From RUG563 sp964549135 (lineage in GTDB: Bacteria > Bacillota > Clostridia > Christensenellales > Aristaeellaceae), in NCBI GenBank assembly GCA_964549135.1, contig CAZJUJ010000007.1:1-63015 (forward strand): a DNA stretch of 63,015 nt, in the 5' to 3' direction. The translations under genes were made by a program, and so were the position numbers. The notes below the pieces were generated by a model. That model was not told where the DNA came from, made no database searches, and saw only the letters and a list, made by a program, of their open reading frames with translations. Positions 8,980 to 16,877 of this stretch are shown here, piece after piece. Each line of letters starts with the position of its first letter. Positions within the stretch are counted from its first letter, which is position 1.

Positions 8980-9810
8980 TTATTCAGCAGCAGCCACTTC
9001 GAAGGTGGGGATCACGCCGCCGGCGAAGCCTTCATTTTCCAGAATGAACTTCTGAACCTTTTCGGTGCAGAGAACCTGCTTCAGGGCCTTCATCCAGGGG
9101 GCGTCCACATTTTCGGGGGTGCAGACCACATAATTGATATAGACCTGGCCGGTCACGCCCTCAGCCTCGGTGAAGAGCGCGTCATCCTTCACGGTCATAT
9201 CGGCATCCAGCACATAGTTGCCGTTGATGACGGCAAAGGCCACGTCATCCAGCACGGAGGGGATCATTTCGGCATTCAGTTCATAGATTTCGATGCCGTT
9301 GGTTTCCACGATATCTTCCTTGGTCAGGCCGCTGTCGGCATTGGCGCCCTCGGGCAGGGTGATCAGGCCGGCGTCCTGGAGCAGGAGCAGCGCGCGGGTT
9401 TCGTTGGAGGGATCGTTGGTCACGGCGATCTTATCCCCGGCGGCGATTTCGCTCAGATCCTTCTTGGTGCCGGGATAGATGCCGTAGGGCTCGCAGTGAA
9501 CGCCGATGGCGGCAACCAGCTGCTCATCCTCGGGGGCATTGGCATTGTAATCATTGAGGAAGGGCAGATGCTGGAAATAGTTGGCCTGCACTTCACCAGC
9601 GGCGGTGGCAGGATTGGCGATAAAGTAGTCGGTCACTTCCAGAATCTCGATGTCATAGCCCAGGGCAGCCATATCATCCTTGATGAATTCCAGGATGATG
9701 GCATGGGGGGTGGTAGAGGCCGCGATGATGATCTTCTCATTGGCCAGGGCGCAGGAGGAAACGGAAACCAGGCAAACCAGAGCGAGAACCAGAGCGAGCA
9801 GCTTTTTCAT
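8980..9810 (-). CDS. metQ: Methionine ABC transporter substrate-binding lipoprotein
   Basis: Extracytoplasmic binding protein of the NlpA/MetQ family that delivers methionine to MetNI. The 276 residues begin with a signal peptide and a lipobox-like VSSC (Cys20), followed by the family start KIIIAASTTPHAIILEFIKDD and typical segments NYFQHLPFLNDYN, AVTNDPSNETRALLLLQDAG and INGNYVLDA. It is the last gene of a metN-metI-metQ operon, 31 bp after metI. The E2 palindrome follows its stop codon. Methionine is the usual ligand; related proteins bind other amino acids. Confidence 0.93.
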   Translation of the reverse strand: MKKLLALVLALVCLVSVSSCALANEKIIIAASTTPHAIILEFIKDDMAALGYDIEILEVTDYFIANPATAAGEVQANYFQHLPFLNDYNANAPEDEQLVAAIGVHCEPYGIYPGTKKDLSEIAAGDKIAVTNDPSNETRALLLLQDAGLITLPEGANADSGLTKEDIVETNGIEIYELNAEMIPSVLDDVAFAVINGNYVLDADMTVKDDALFTEAEGVTGQVYINYVVCTPENVDAPWMKALKQVLCTEKVQKFILENEGFAGGVIPTFEVAAAE

Positions 9811-9841
9811 AGTGTTTCTCCTTTCAATTTTTCCGGTTTTT

Positions 9842-10498
9842 TTATCGGATGCGATGATCCAAGCGGCGGGTGAGCCGCGTGCCGGTGATGGTAATGATCT
9901 GCACCATCAGCACCAGTACGGCGCTGGCGCAGTACATGAAATCGTAGTATTTCTTGCCCCGCTGATAGCCCTTGGTGATGGCGTAGGCGCCCACGCCGCC
10001 GCCGCCCACAGCCGATACCATGGCGGTATAGGCCAGAATGGTGGTCACGGCCACCGCCGCGCCGTTAATCAGGGAGGGCACGGCCTCGGGAATCAGCACC
10101 TTGGTAATGATCTGCCAGGTAGAGGAGCCCATGGACTGGGAGGCCTCGATCACCCCGTGATCCACCTCCAGCAGCGAGGATTCCACCACCCTGGCCACAT
10201 AGGGCGCTGCGCTGATCACCAGCGGGAATACGGCAGCGGTGGTGCCGATGGTGGTGCCCATCACCAGCCGGGTGACGGGGATCAGCATGGCAATCAGCAG
10301 AATGAAGGGAATGGAGCGCAGGAAATTGATCACGGCCCCCAGCACCGTATTGAAGGTGGGCGCGGGGCGGATGCCATCCTTGCGGGTGATGACCAACAGC
10401 ACCCCCAGCGGCAGCCCGATCACATAGGAAAGCACGGAAGCGCAGACAGTCATCATGCAGGTTTCCAGAAAGCCCTGCCACAAAAGCGACCAATTCAT
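9842..10498 (-). CDS. metI: Methionine ABC transporter permease
   Basis: A 218-residue inner-membrane permease with about five membrane segments. The coupling EAA-like loop is visible as EASQSMGSSTWQIITKVLIPEAVPSLINGAA. The N-terminal pattern (LLWQGFLETCMMTVCASVLSYVIGLPLG) is typical of MetI. The start codon overlaps the metN stop (ATGA), so translation is coupled. It pairs with MetN to move methionine across the membrane. Confidence 0.93.
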   Translation of the reverse strand: MNWSLLWQGFLETCMMTVCASVLSYVIGLPLGVLLVITRKDGIRPAPTFNTVLGAVINFLRSIPFILLIAMLIPVTRLVMGTTIGTTAAVFPLVISAAPYVARVVESSLLEVDHGVIEASQSMGSSTWQIITKVLIPEAVPSLINGAAVAVTTILAYTAMVSAVGGGGVGAYAITKGYQRGKKYYDFMYCASAVLVLMVQIITITGTRLTRRLDHRIR

Positions 10499-11517
10499 TC
10501 GGGAAGCACCTCCTTGACCGTCAGCCCCTCATCCGTCAGATACTGGATGATCTTCTTGCAGCTTTCCTCATTCCTGGGCATTTCGATGAGCATCTGCCCA
10601 TAGGGCTTGCCGTTAATCCGCTTAATATCGGCAGAAAGGATATTCACATCCACCCCGCAGCTTTTGACCAGGCCTGCAATCACGGGCTGATTTTCCTTGC
10701 CGCCGTCAAATACCACCCGGAGGGCGGGTACCTCGGCGCTGTTTTCCTCCTCCTGTGCGGAGGGAACAATGCCGAACAGACGCTTTCCGGCCGCCGATCT
10801 GGTATGCACGAATACATCGTCCACCGTGCCCTCCTCGGCAATCCTGCCGCCATCCAGAATGGCCACCCGATTGCAGATCTGGCGAATGACAGCCATTTCA
10901 TGGGTGATCAGCACCACGGTGATGCCCAGCCGCTGATTGATATCCTGCAGAAGGGCGAGGATGGATTGGGTGGTCATGGGATCCAGGGCGGAGGTTGCCT
11001 CATCGCAGAGCAGCACCTCGGGATCGCTGGCCAGAGCCCGGGCAATGGCCACGCGCTGGCGCTGGCCGCCGGAGAGCTGAATGGGATAGGCATCGGCCTT
11101 ATCCTCAAGTTCCACGATTTTAAGCAATTCCTTTACCCGGGCATTGGCCTTGGCCTTGGGCACCCCTGCAATCTCCAAAGGATAGCGCACGTTGCGTGCC
11201 ACCGTCTTTTGCATCTGCAAATTGAACTGCTGAAAAATCATGCTGACCTTTCTGCGCATCTGGATCAGCTGCTTGCCGTTCATGGCCAGAATATTCTTTC
11301 CTTCGATCAGAATCTGGCCTTCTGTGGGGGTATCCAGCCGATTCATGCAGCGAATCAGCGTGGATTTTCCCGCGCCGGACATGCCGATGATGCCGTAGAT
11401 CTGGCCCCGTTCGATGGAAAGATCGATGCCATCCAGGGCAACCACCTCTCCCCCCGGAACCGGATAGACCTTGCGCAGCCCGCGCACCTCAATGAGGGTT
11501 TTTTCCGCCTGTGACAA
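10495..11517 (-). CDS. metN: Methionine ABC transporter ATP-binding protein
   Basis: ATPase of the methionine importer, 340 residues. It has Walker A (GMSGAGKST), signature LSGGQ, Walker B (VLLCDEATSALDP) and the switch His in VVLITHEM. The C-terminal part (about 255-340, LRVVFDGGKENQPVIAGLV onward) matches the NIL regulatory domain that senses methionine for transinhibition. The TTG at 11517 is preferred: AAAGGA lies 10 nt upstream and no ATG is available at the right place; the longer frame would run into the upstream terminator. It is first in the metNIQ operon, downstream of a leader peptide and attenuator. Confidence 0.93.
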   Translation of the reverse strand: MSQAEKTLIEVRGLRKVYPVPGGEVVALDGIDLSIERGQIYGIIGMSGAGKSTLIRCMNRLDTPTEGQILIEGKNILAMNGKQLIQMRRKVSMIFQQFNLQMQKTVARNVRYPLEIAGVPKAKANARVKELLKIVELEDKADAYPIQLSGGQRQRVAIARALASDPEVLLCDEATSALDPMTTQSILALLQDINQRLGITVVLITHEMAVIRQICNRVAILDGGRIAEEGTVDDVFVHTRSAAGKRLFGIVPSAQEEENSAEVPALRVVFDGGKENQPVIAGLVKSCGVDVNILSADIKRINGKPYGQMLIEMPRNEESCKKIIQYLTDEGLTVKEVLPE

Positions 11518-11571
11518 AATGCATGCATTCCTTTCGTGGTTCCTTTTCCGGCCAGCTTCGCCGGATTTGCC

Positions 11572-11609
11572 AAAGAAAAAGCCCGACTCGCGCATTTGCG
11601 AGCGGGCTT
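11572..11609 (-). terminator. Attenuator-type intrinsic terminator upstream of metN
   Basis: On the minus strand AAGCCCGCTCGC (11598-11609) pairs with GCGAG-T-CGGGCTT, with one bulged T, followed by TTTTTCTTT. It lies 18 nt after the stop of the Met/Cys-rich leader ORF and about 55 nt before the metN start. The upstream leader contains GCGCGAGT, identical to part of the 3' arm, so it could pair with the 5' arm as an antiterminator. That competition is inferred. Confidence 0.75.
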
Positions 11610-11627
11610 AACAAACAATGGCAATCG

Positions 11628-11699
11628 TCAAGCAGCGCAACACAAACAGCACGAGAGGAAACTCGCGCGCATGGACATTCGCATAGCAAAATGATTCAT
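11628..11699 (-). CDS. Leader peptide rich in Met and Cys upstream of metNIQ
   Basis: A 23-codon ORF on the minus strand with an excellent site AAAGGAGG (11707-11715) 7 nt before its ATG. The peptide begins MNHFAMRMSMR and ends CCLCCAA: Met at 1, 6, 8 and 10, Cys at 17, 18, 20 and 21, so 8 of 23 residues are sulfur amino acids. It lies between a consensus promoter and an intrinsic terminator ahead of a methionine importer. The natural reading is ribosome-mediated attenuation: stalling at Met or Cys codons when charged tRNA is scarce would change leader folding. I see no S-box or Met T-box in the leader. Translation and mechanism are inferred. Confidence 0.7.
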   Translation of the reverse strand: MNHFAMRMSMRASFLSCCLCCAA

Positions 11700-11742
11700 G
11701 CCGAAGCCTCCTTTCCCGGGCTGTGCGCCCTTGATTGGGTGT

Positions 11743-11771
11743 ATTATACCGCACCTCTTGCGCTTTGTCAA
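11743..11771 (-). promoter_or_regulatory. Consensus promoter of metNIQ and its leader
   Basis: Minus-strand TTGACA (11766-11771), 17-nt spacer, TATAAT (11743-11748), both perfect. Transcription would start near 11736 and cover the leader peptide and attenuator; the leader to metN is about 220 nt and otherwise contains no gene. Confidence 0.85.
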
Positions 11772-11833
11772 CTCCTATTTTTCCGTTTCATTGTTTTTCT
11801 GCGGTATTTCATCCGCGCCCCGGAAAAAGCCTG

Positions 11834-13423
11834 TCAAGAGGCGTTCTCCTCCCCCTGCCCCTGCCTTCTGGCGTCGTGCAGGCAGTCAATCAGCTGGGCG
11901 GTGGTCATTTCCCGCTGCCCGTATCGCTTTTCGCCAATTTGGGCCGCCAGGCCGTGCCAGAGACAGGCGATGGCCGCCGCCCGCAGGGGATCCCCCGGCA
12001 TATCATGCAGGCAGACCGCCAGAATCCCCGTCAGCGCATCGCCGCTGCCGCCCTTGGCCAGGGCAGGGCTGCCCACCGCATTCAGGAAATAGCGGGGCGT
12101 ATCCCCCTGCATTTCACAGAGGATGCTCACATCGCTTTTCAGCACGGCCATGCAATCATATTTTTCGCAGAGCGCCCGGGCCGCCGCCAGCCGCTCCGCC
12201 AGCACCCGCTCCATGGGCCAGCCCAGCAGCCGCGCCGCCTCCCCCGGGTGCGGGGTCATGATCGCCCGCCGCCCCAGCCGCATGGGATGCTCCGCCAGAT
12301 AGTTCAGCGCGTCCGCATCCCATACCGAGGGCCTGACAGGATCAAAGAGCCTGAGGATCCTCTCCCCCGCCTCCGCGCTCCGGGAAAGGCCGCAGCCCAG
12401 GGCCAGCACATCATACGCCGGGGGCCGCGCCGCCGCATCCTCCGCCGGAATGCACATGGCATTTGGAACAAGCGTCTGCAGAATGGGCATAATCTCCCGG
12501 GGGCAGGCAATGGTGGTTAGCCCTGCCCCGGCTGTCACGGCGGCAGCGGCGCACATGGCAGCCGCCCCGGCCATGCCCATGCTGCCCGCATAAACCAGAA
12601 TCCGCCCGCAATCGCCCTTGTGCGCATTCAGCGCCCGGCTGGGAAGCAAGCCAAGCGCCCGGGGCGATGCCGTTTCGCATGTCAGCTCCTGCGCCCAATC
12701 CGCCCCCGCGCCATCCCGCCAGGGGGATAATTGCCATAGCCCGATATCCGCAATCTCAAGCCGGCCCACCGCCGCCCGATCCGGGGTCAGATACAGCCCC
12801 GGCTTGGGCGCATGAAAGGTCACCGTCACATCGGCGCGCACATAGGCATCACCATATACCGCCCCCGTGCGTCCATCGATCCCGCTGGGAATATCCACCG
12901 CGATGACGGGATGCCCCCCGCAATCAAAGGCGGGCGCATGAAGCATCCGCTCCGTCAGCGCATCGGGCCGCCCCCGCAGCCCCGTGCCCAGCAGCGCATC
13001 CACATATCCGTCAAAATGCCCCCGGGGCGCTTCCCCGGCAAAGGGCATATCCTCTTCCGCCGTTTCCCGCAGATTCAGGATATCCAGCCCCAGCAGCCTG
13101 CACCAGTTCAGATTCATCTGCGCATCCGCCGTTCCCGGCGCGCCGGAAAGCCAGATCTCCGCCTGCCCGCCGCGCATGGCAAATATCCGGGCCGCCGCCA
13201 GGCCATCGCCCCCGTTGTTGCCCGTGCCGCAGAGAAATAAAACCCGCCTGCCCCGGCATTCGCCGCCCAGCGCGCGCTCCAGCGCGTCAGCCACCGCAAG
13301 CGCCGCCTGCTCCATCAGCAGCATGCCCGGCACCCCCGAGGCAAAGGCCGCCTGCTCCGCCGCCCGCATGTCCCCCGGCGTCAGTACCGGATAAAAATCC
13401 ATGGCCGTGTCATCATACTGCAT
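11834..13423 (-). CDS. nnr: Bifunctional NAD(P)H-hydrate epimerase / ADP-dependent dehydratase
   Basis: Repairs hydrated NAD(P)H. The 529 residues combine an N-terminal YjeF_N epimerase domain (about 1-215: MLLMEQAALAVADAL, LCGTGNNGGDGLAAAR, VIAVDIPSGIDG) and a C-terminal ribokinase-like dehydratase (about 240-520: GCGLSRS, AIMTPHPGEAARLLG, GSGDALTGILAV). The length agrees with fused bacterial Nnr. GGGGAGG lies 8 nt before the ATG. It lies downstream of acpS on the same strand with repeat E3 in between; this neighbourhood (acpS next to nnr) is common in Firmicutes. Confidence 0.93.
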   Translation of the reverse strand: MQYDDTAMDFYPVLTPGDMRAAEQAAFASGVPGMLLMEQAALAVADALERALGGECRGRRVLFLCGTGNNGGDGLAAARIFAMRGGQAEIWLSGAPGTADAQMNLNWCRLLGLDILNLRETAEEDMPFAGEAPRGHFDGYVDALLGTGLRGRPDALTERMLHAPAFDCGGHPVIAVDIPSGIDGRTGAVYGDAYVRADVTVTFHAPKPGLYLTPDRAAVGRLEIADIGLWQLSPWRDGAGADWAQELTCETASPRALGLLPSRALNAHKGDCGRILVYAGSMGMAGAAAMCAAAAVTAGAGLTTIACPREIMPILQTLVPNAMCIPAEDAAARPPAYDVLALGCGLSRSAEAGERILRLFDPVRPSVWDADALNYLAEHPMRLGRRAIMTPHPGEAARLLGWPMERVLAERLAAARALCEKYDCMAVLKSDVSILCEMQGDTPRYFLNAVGSPALAKGGSGDALTGILAVCLHDMPGDPLRAAAIACLWHGLAAQIGEKRYGQREMTTAQLIDCLHDARRQGQGEENAS

Positions 13424-13517
13424 GCTCTGTACCTCCCCGGTTGCAGGCTTTGGTTTTCATGCCCGCCGCATACTTACCAACGATCTTTTTTCCAAAAACC
13501 ATACATCTTTACCGCTC

Positions 13518-13616
13518 CACTGGCATTCAACCATGCCAGCCACAGCCATGTACCATCCAGTATTGGTTTTCGGGAGGGTGCGGGAGGGGACTTTTGACGC
13601 AAAAGTCTCCTCCCGC
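13518..13616. repeat. Palindromic repeat copy E3 (arm plus outer hairpin)
   Basis: The arm (CACTGGCATTCAAC at 13518, then ACCATCCAGTATTGG and TTTTCGGGAGGG) is followed by an outer hairpin: GCGGGAGGGGACTTTTG (13580-13596), loop ACG, CAAAAGTCTCCTCCCGC (13600-13616), paired except for one G-T. Its outer end is 32 nt downstream of the acpS stop at 13649. Central hairpin and the other half are missing. Confidence 0.85.
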
Positions 13617-13648
13617 AATATTTCCCCCGTTATGCTCCCCGTCCCCCG

Positions 13649-14029
13649 TCACTTGGCGTAGCGTTCCGCGATGGCGACGGCGGCGGCGATACCGCCGTCA
13701 TGGGTAATGGAGAGGTGCATCTGATCGATATTCCGCTGCGCCACATGGAGCGCAAAATCCCCGCGCAGGTCATAATAGGGCGCGCCGAATTTATCGTGCA
13801 TCACGCAGATATCCGAAAGATTCGCCGAGGTAAAGCCGGTACCCAGGGCCTTTACCAGGGCCTCCTTGGCGGAAAAAATGCCCGCCATGGTCGCCGCGGC
13901 GCTCTTTCCCTTGTATTCAATGTATTCCTGCTCCTCAGGCGCGAAGAAGCGGCCCAGAAAGCGCCCGTCTGCCAGCAATTCCTCCATGCGCGCCACATCG
14001 CACACATCAATGCCCACGCCGACAATCAT
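13649..14029 (-). CDS. acpS: Holo-[acyl-carrier-protein] synthase
   Basis: Transfers 4'-phosphopantetheine from CoA to the serine of acyl carrier protein. The 126 residues start MIVGVGIDVCDVARMEELL (metal-binding Asp in GIDV), include FAPEEQEYIEYKGK and the AGIFSAKEALVKALGTGF signature (Glu of KEA), and end near HLSITHDGGIAAAVAIAE. The start ATG 14029 overlaps the stop of the upstream peptidase gene (ATGA); a longer frame would add a Gly/Arg extension foreign to the family. Confidence 0.95.
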   Translation of the reverse strand: MIVGVGIDVCDVARMEELLADGRFLGRFFAPEEQEYIEYKGKSAAATMAGIFSAKEALVKALGTGFTSANLSDICVMHDKFGAPYYDLRGDFALHVAQRNIDQMHLSITHDGGIAAAVAIAERYAK

Positions 14030-14985
14030 AGCCGGGCATACATCAGCGCATTGGCGATAGCCCGGGCCGTAACCTCTGCCGCCGCCGCGCAAAGCTTGAC
14101 GAAATTCACCTCGGAATGCACCCGGCCCGTAGCCAGGGCAAACATGGTATCCCCGTCCATCTGGGTATGCACGGGGCGAATGGTGCGCGCCAGGCCGTCA
14201 TGGCTGACATCCGCCAGGCGATTGGCCTGCTCCTTGGTCAGCTTGCAATCCACCGCCACCACGCCAATGGTGGTATTGCTGCCCGGGGCAGGAATGCGGA
14301 TCTGCTGGGGCGCTGGCGCATGCCCGTATAAGAGGCCCTCGGCCAGCATGGGCGTGCCATCGGGCATGTGCGCGCAGCCCAGCACCTCGCCGGTTTCGGG
14401 ATGATAGACATCGCCCACCGCATTGACCGCCACCACCGCGCCCACCGTCACGCCCTCGGGCAGCGTAATGGAGGCGGAGCCAATGCCGCTCTCCTGGGGC
14501 ACCGCGCCGGGAATCAGCTTGCCCACCGTCGCGCCCGTGCCCGCGCCCGCCTTGCCCTGGGCCATGCCCTTGGCAGCCGCCATGCAGGCGGCGCGGCCCA
14601 TGGCGGCATCGGGCCGGATATGCGGATCGCCCACATTCAGATCATATAATACCGCCGCCGGCACAATGGGCACCCGCGCCACGCCCATATCCATGCCGCA
14701 ATCCATCTGCTCCAGATACCGCATCACGCCGCCGGCTGCATCCAGCCCATAGGCGCTGCCGCCGGAAAGCACCACGGCGTTTACATTTTCCACCAGATTT
14801 CCGGGGCGCAATAGATCGGTCTCCCGGGTGCCCGGGGCCGCGCCGCGCACCGATACGCCGCCAATGGCCCCCTCCTTCCGGCACAGCACCACCGTGCAGC
14901 CCGTCTTTCCCGTCTGGCTCTGGGCATGGCCCACGCGAATGCCATGCACCTGGGTAATATCCCCGGGATACATCCTGCTCTGCAT
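14026..14985 (-). CDS. P1-family (DmpA/NylC-like) N-terminal nucleophile peptidase
   Basis: A 319-residue member of peptidase family S58/P1, which self-cleaves to expose a catalytic N-terminal Ser or Thr. The probable cleavage site is PGSNTTIGVVAVDCKLT (Asn-Thr), near residue 240. Other family blocks are GAIGGVSVRGAAPGTRETDLL, VVLSGGSAYGLDAAGGV and GTGATVGKLIPG. The start is the ATG with GGAGGGA upstream, not the longer frame to 15039. It overlaps acpS by 4 bp. Substrates of the family include D-amino-acid or beta-amino peptides and nylon oligomers; the physiological role here is unknown. Confidence 0.88.
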   Translation of the reverse strand: MQSRMYPGDITQVHGIRVGHAQSQTGKTGCTVVLCRKEGAIGGVSVRGAAPGTRETDLLRPGNLVENVNAVVLSGGSAYGLDAAGGVMRYLEQMDCGMDMGVARVPIVPAAVLYDLNVGDPHIRPDAAMGRAACMAAAKGMAQGKAGAGTGATVGKLIPGAVPQESGIGSASITLPEGVTVGAVVAVNAVGDVYHPETGEVLGCAHMPDGTPMLAEGLLYGHAPAPQQIRIPAPGSNTTIGVVAVDCKLTKEQANRLADVSHDGLARTIRPVHTQMDGDTMFALATGRVHSEVNFVKLCAAAAEVTARAIANALMYARL

Positions 14986-15003
14986 GCAAATCCCTCCTGC
15001 ATC

Positions 15004-15117
15004 TGTAAAAGAGACGCTTCCCGAAATGAAGCGCCGCATGAAAAAGCCGCCGCCTATCCTGCCCCGGCGGACAGCACGGGGGAATCACCCCGCCCGAATG
15101 CAGCAAATGATTCCCCC
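15004..15117 (-). terminator. Cluster of hairpins downstream of trpS
   Basis: Three stems in the 144-bp gap after trpS, read on the minus strand. GGGGGAATCA/TGATTCCCCC (10-bp perfect arms, 15078-15087 and 15108-15117) is followed by CCGCC/GGCGG (15066-15070 and 15050-15054) with TTTTT, then CGCTTC/GAAGCG (15028-15033 and 15015-15020) with TCTCTTTT. At least one is probably an intrinsic terminator. Confidence 0.55.
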
Positions 15118-15129
15118 GCCCGTATGCCG

Positions 15130-16134
15130 TCAGCCCTGATACAGGCCAACCTTTTTGTATACCTTGCGCAGCGTCTTCTGGGCCAGATACTGGGCCCGCT
15201 CCGCATTGCGCTGCAAAAGCGCGGAAAGCCCGTCCTTATCGGCAATGATTTCGCTGTAGCGCGCCTGAATGGGGGTAAGTTCGGCAATCACGGCCTCGGC
15301 CGCCGCCTCCTTAAGCGCCCCGTAGCCGAGCCCCTGCAGAGAGGCAACGGTCTGCTCCATGCTTTCATTCCGCAGAACGGAAAGAATGGTCAGAAGATTG
15401 GATACGCCGGGCTTGGCCTCGGGATCATAGCGGATTTCGCCGTCGCTGTCGGTCACGGCGCGCTTGAACTTGCGGCGGATATCCTCCGGCTTATCCAGCA
15501 CGGCAATGAAGGTATCCTCCGGATCGGATTTGCTCATTTTCCTGGTGGGCTCGGTCAGGCTCATGATCTTGGCCGTGGCCTTGGGAATATAGGGCTCGGG
15601 AATCTGGAAAACATCGCCGTAAATGCCGTTGAAGCGCTGGGCAATATCCCGGCAGATTTCCACATGCTGCTTCTGATCCACGCCCACGGGCACGATATTG
15701 GTCTGATACAGCAGAATATCCGATGCCATCAGCACGGGATAGGTAAACAGTCCCGCATTGATATTATCCGCATGCTTCTGGGATTTATCCTTGAACTGGG
15801 TCATGCGGTTCAATTCGCCCATGTAGGTGAAGCAATTGAGAGTCCAGGCCAGCTCCGCATGGGCGGGCACATGGCTCTGGCAATAGATGATGTTTTTATC
15901 CGGATCCAGCCCGGAGGCGATATACAGCGCCGCCAGGGAGGCGGTGCGCTTCCTGAGATCGGCAGGGTTCTGGCGCACGGTCAGGGTATGCAGATCCACC
16001 ACGCAGTAGAGGCAATCGGCATTGTCAAAGCTGGTAAAATTCCGCAGCGCGCCCAGATAATTGCCCAGCGTAATATTGCCGGAGGGCTGAATGCCCGAAA
16101 AGACTACCTTGCGCTTTTCCGCTTGATTTTCCAT
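15130..16134 (-). CDS. trpS: Tryptophan--tRNA ligase
   Basis: Class I synthetase that charges tRNA-Trp. The 334 residues contain the HIGH-like motif in PSGNITLGNYLGAL, LYCVVDLHTLT, the tryptophan-pocket region YPVLMASDILLYQ, VPVGVDQKQHVEICRDIA and the KMSKS loop (RKMSKSDPEDT). It has its own promoter and no T-box, unlike pheS and hisS in this window. GAAGGGA lies about 11 nt before the ATG. Confidence 0.97.
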   Translation of the reverse strand: MENQAEKRKVVFSGIQPSGNITLGNYLGALRNFTSFDNADCLYCVVDLHTLTVRQNPADLRKRTASLAALYIASGLDPDKNIIYCQSHVPAHAELAWTLNCFTYMGELNRMTQFKDKSQKHADNINAGLFTYPVLMASDILLYQTNIVPVGVDQKQHVEICRDIAQRFNGIYGDVFQIPEPYIPKATAKIMSLTEPTRKMSKSDPEDTFIAVLDKPEDIRRKFKRAVTDSDGEIRYDPEAKPGVSNLLTILSVLRNESMEQTVASLQGLGYGALKEAAAEAVIAELTPIQARYSEIIADKDGLSALLQRNAERAQYLAQKTLRKVYKKVGLYQG

Positions 16135-16166
16135 ATTTCATCATTTCCCTTCTGTAATTCCTCTTC

Positions 16167-16195
16167 ATTGTAGCATGCTTTGGCGCGGATGTAAA
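16167..16195 (-). promoter_or_regulatory. Promoter of trpS
   Basis: Minus-strand TTTACA (16190-16195), 17-nt spacer, extended -10 TGcTACAAT (TACAAT at 16167-16172). Confidence 0.7.
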
Positions 16196-16262
16196 GCGCC
16201 GCGGGGCGGCAGAAAATGCTTTTTTCATGGCGTGAACGCCCGAATTTTTTCGTTTTCCCCCG

Positions 16263-16874
16263 TCATTTCGCTCTTCTGATGCTCCCAAGGGGCCAGATGA
16301 CCCATTCCGCCCGGCCCATAATCATTTCCCGGCCAATGGGGCCGATGCCTTCGCTTCTACTGTCCAGAGAGGCAAAGCGATGATCCCCCATGACGAAATA
16401 TTCGTTCTCGCCCAGGCGCGTCAGGGAATAATCCCGGGGCACGCTGCCCATCCGTTCAGGATCTGCGATCCGTTCGCCGTTTACATAGAGATGCCCGCCC
16501 CGAATCTCCACCGTATCCCCGGGCAGCGCCACCAGGCGCTTGACAAATACGTCATGGCGGACAATTTCCGTGCCGGCATTCAGGGAAAGGCCGGAAAGAA
16601 AATGCCCCGGATAGCGGCAGAGGATAATATCCCCCCGGGCGATTTCGCCCCAATGGAAAGCGCAGGCCCGGGAAACCAGCAGAATTTCGCCGTCATGCAG
16701 CGTGCCCTCCATGCTGCTCCCCTTCACCCTGACCACTTGAAAAGCAAAGGCCTGCAGCGCAAGCGCAATTGCCGCCGCCAGGGCAAGCAGCCCAAGCAGG
16801 CGAATCATTCCCTTTTTCCAGGGCTGCCTGGGCTTCCTCCGGGCGGGGCAGGGGCGCTCCTGCTGCAGGCTCAC
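16263..16874 (-). CDS. lepB: Signal peptidase I (second of tandem pair)
   Basis: Membrane serine protease that removes signal peptides from exported proteins. The 203 residues have one N-terminal membrane segment (about 25-46), the catalytic Ser in VKGSSMEGTL, the catalytic Lys in FVKRLVALPGDTVEI and the box YFVMGDHRFASLDSRSEG. The GTG start lies 3 bp after the stop of the upstream paralogue with no clear binding site, so translational coupling is likely; a later ATG (MIRLLGLL) is an alternative. The two copies differ strongly at the N-terminus and may differ in substrate preference. Confidence 0.92.
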   Translation of the reverse strand: MSLQQERPCPARRKPRQPWKKGMIRLLGLLALAAAIALALQAFAFQVVRVKGSSMEGTLHDGEILLVSRACAFHWGEIARGDIILCRYPGHFLSGLSLNAGTEIVRHDVFVKRLVALPGDTVEIRGGHLYVNGERIADPERMGSVPRDYSLTRLGENEYFVMGDHRFASLDSRSEGIGPIGREMIMGRAEWVIWPLGSIRRAK

Positions 16875-16877
16875 GGC

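Noticed and set aside
8911..9873. Open frames starting MREDAFASK or similar at several repeats
   Set aside because: They arise because the palindromic outer hairpin reads open in several frames; the same peptide start appears on both strands around each E copy, which is a signature of the palindrome and not of coding.
11518..11760. S-box (SAM) riboswitch or Met T-box upstream of metN
   Set aside because: I could not find the S-box core or a GGGTGGNACCGCG T-box in the leader; the leader ORF plus terminator explains the region better. A covariance scan could still overturn this.
16135..16262. T-box upstream of trpS
   Set aside because: The gap is too short, the promoter lies about 30 nt before the gene, and no T-box core is present.
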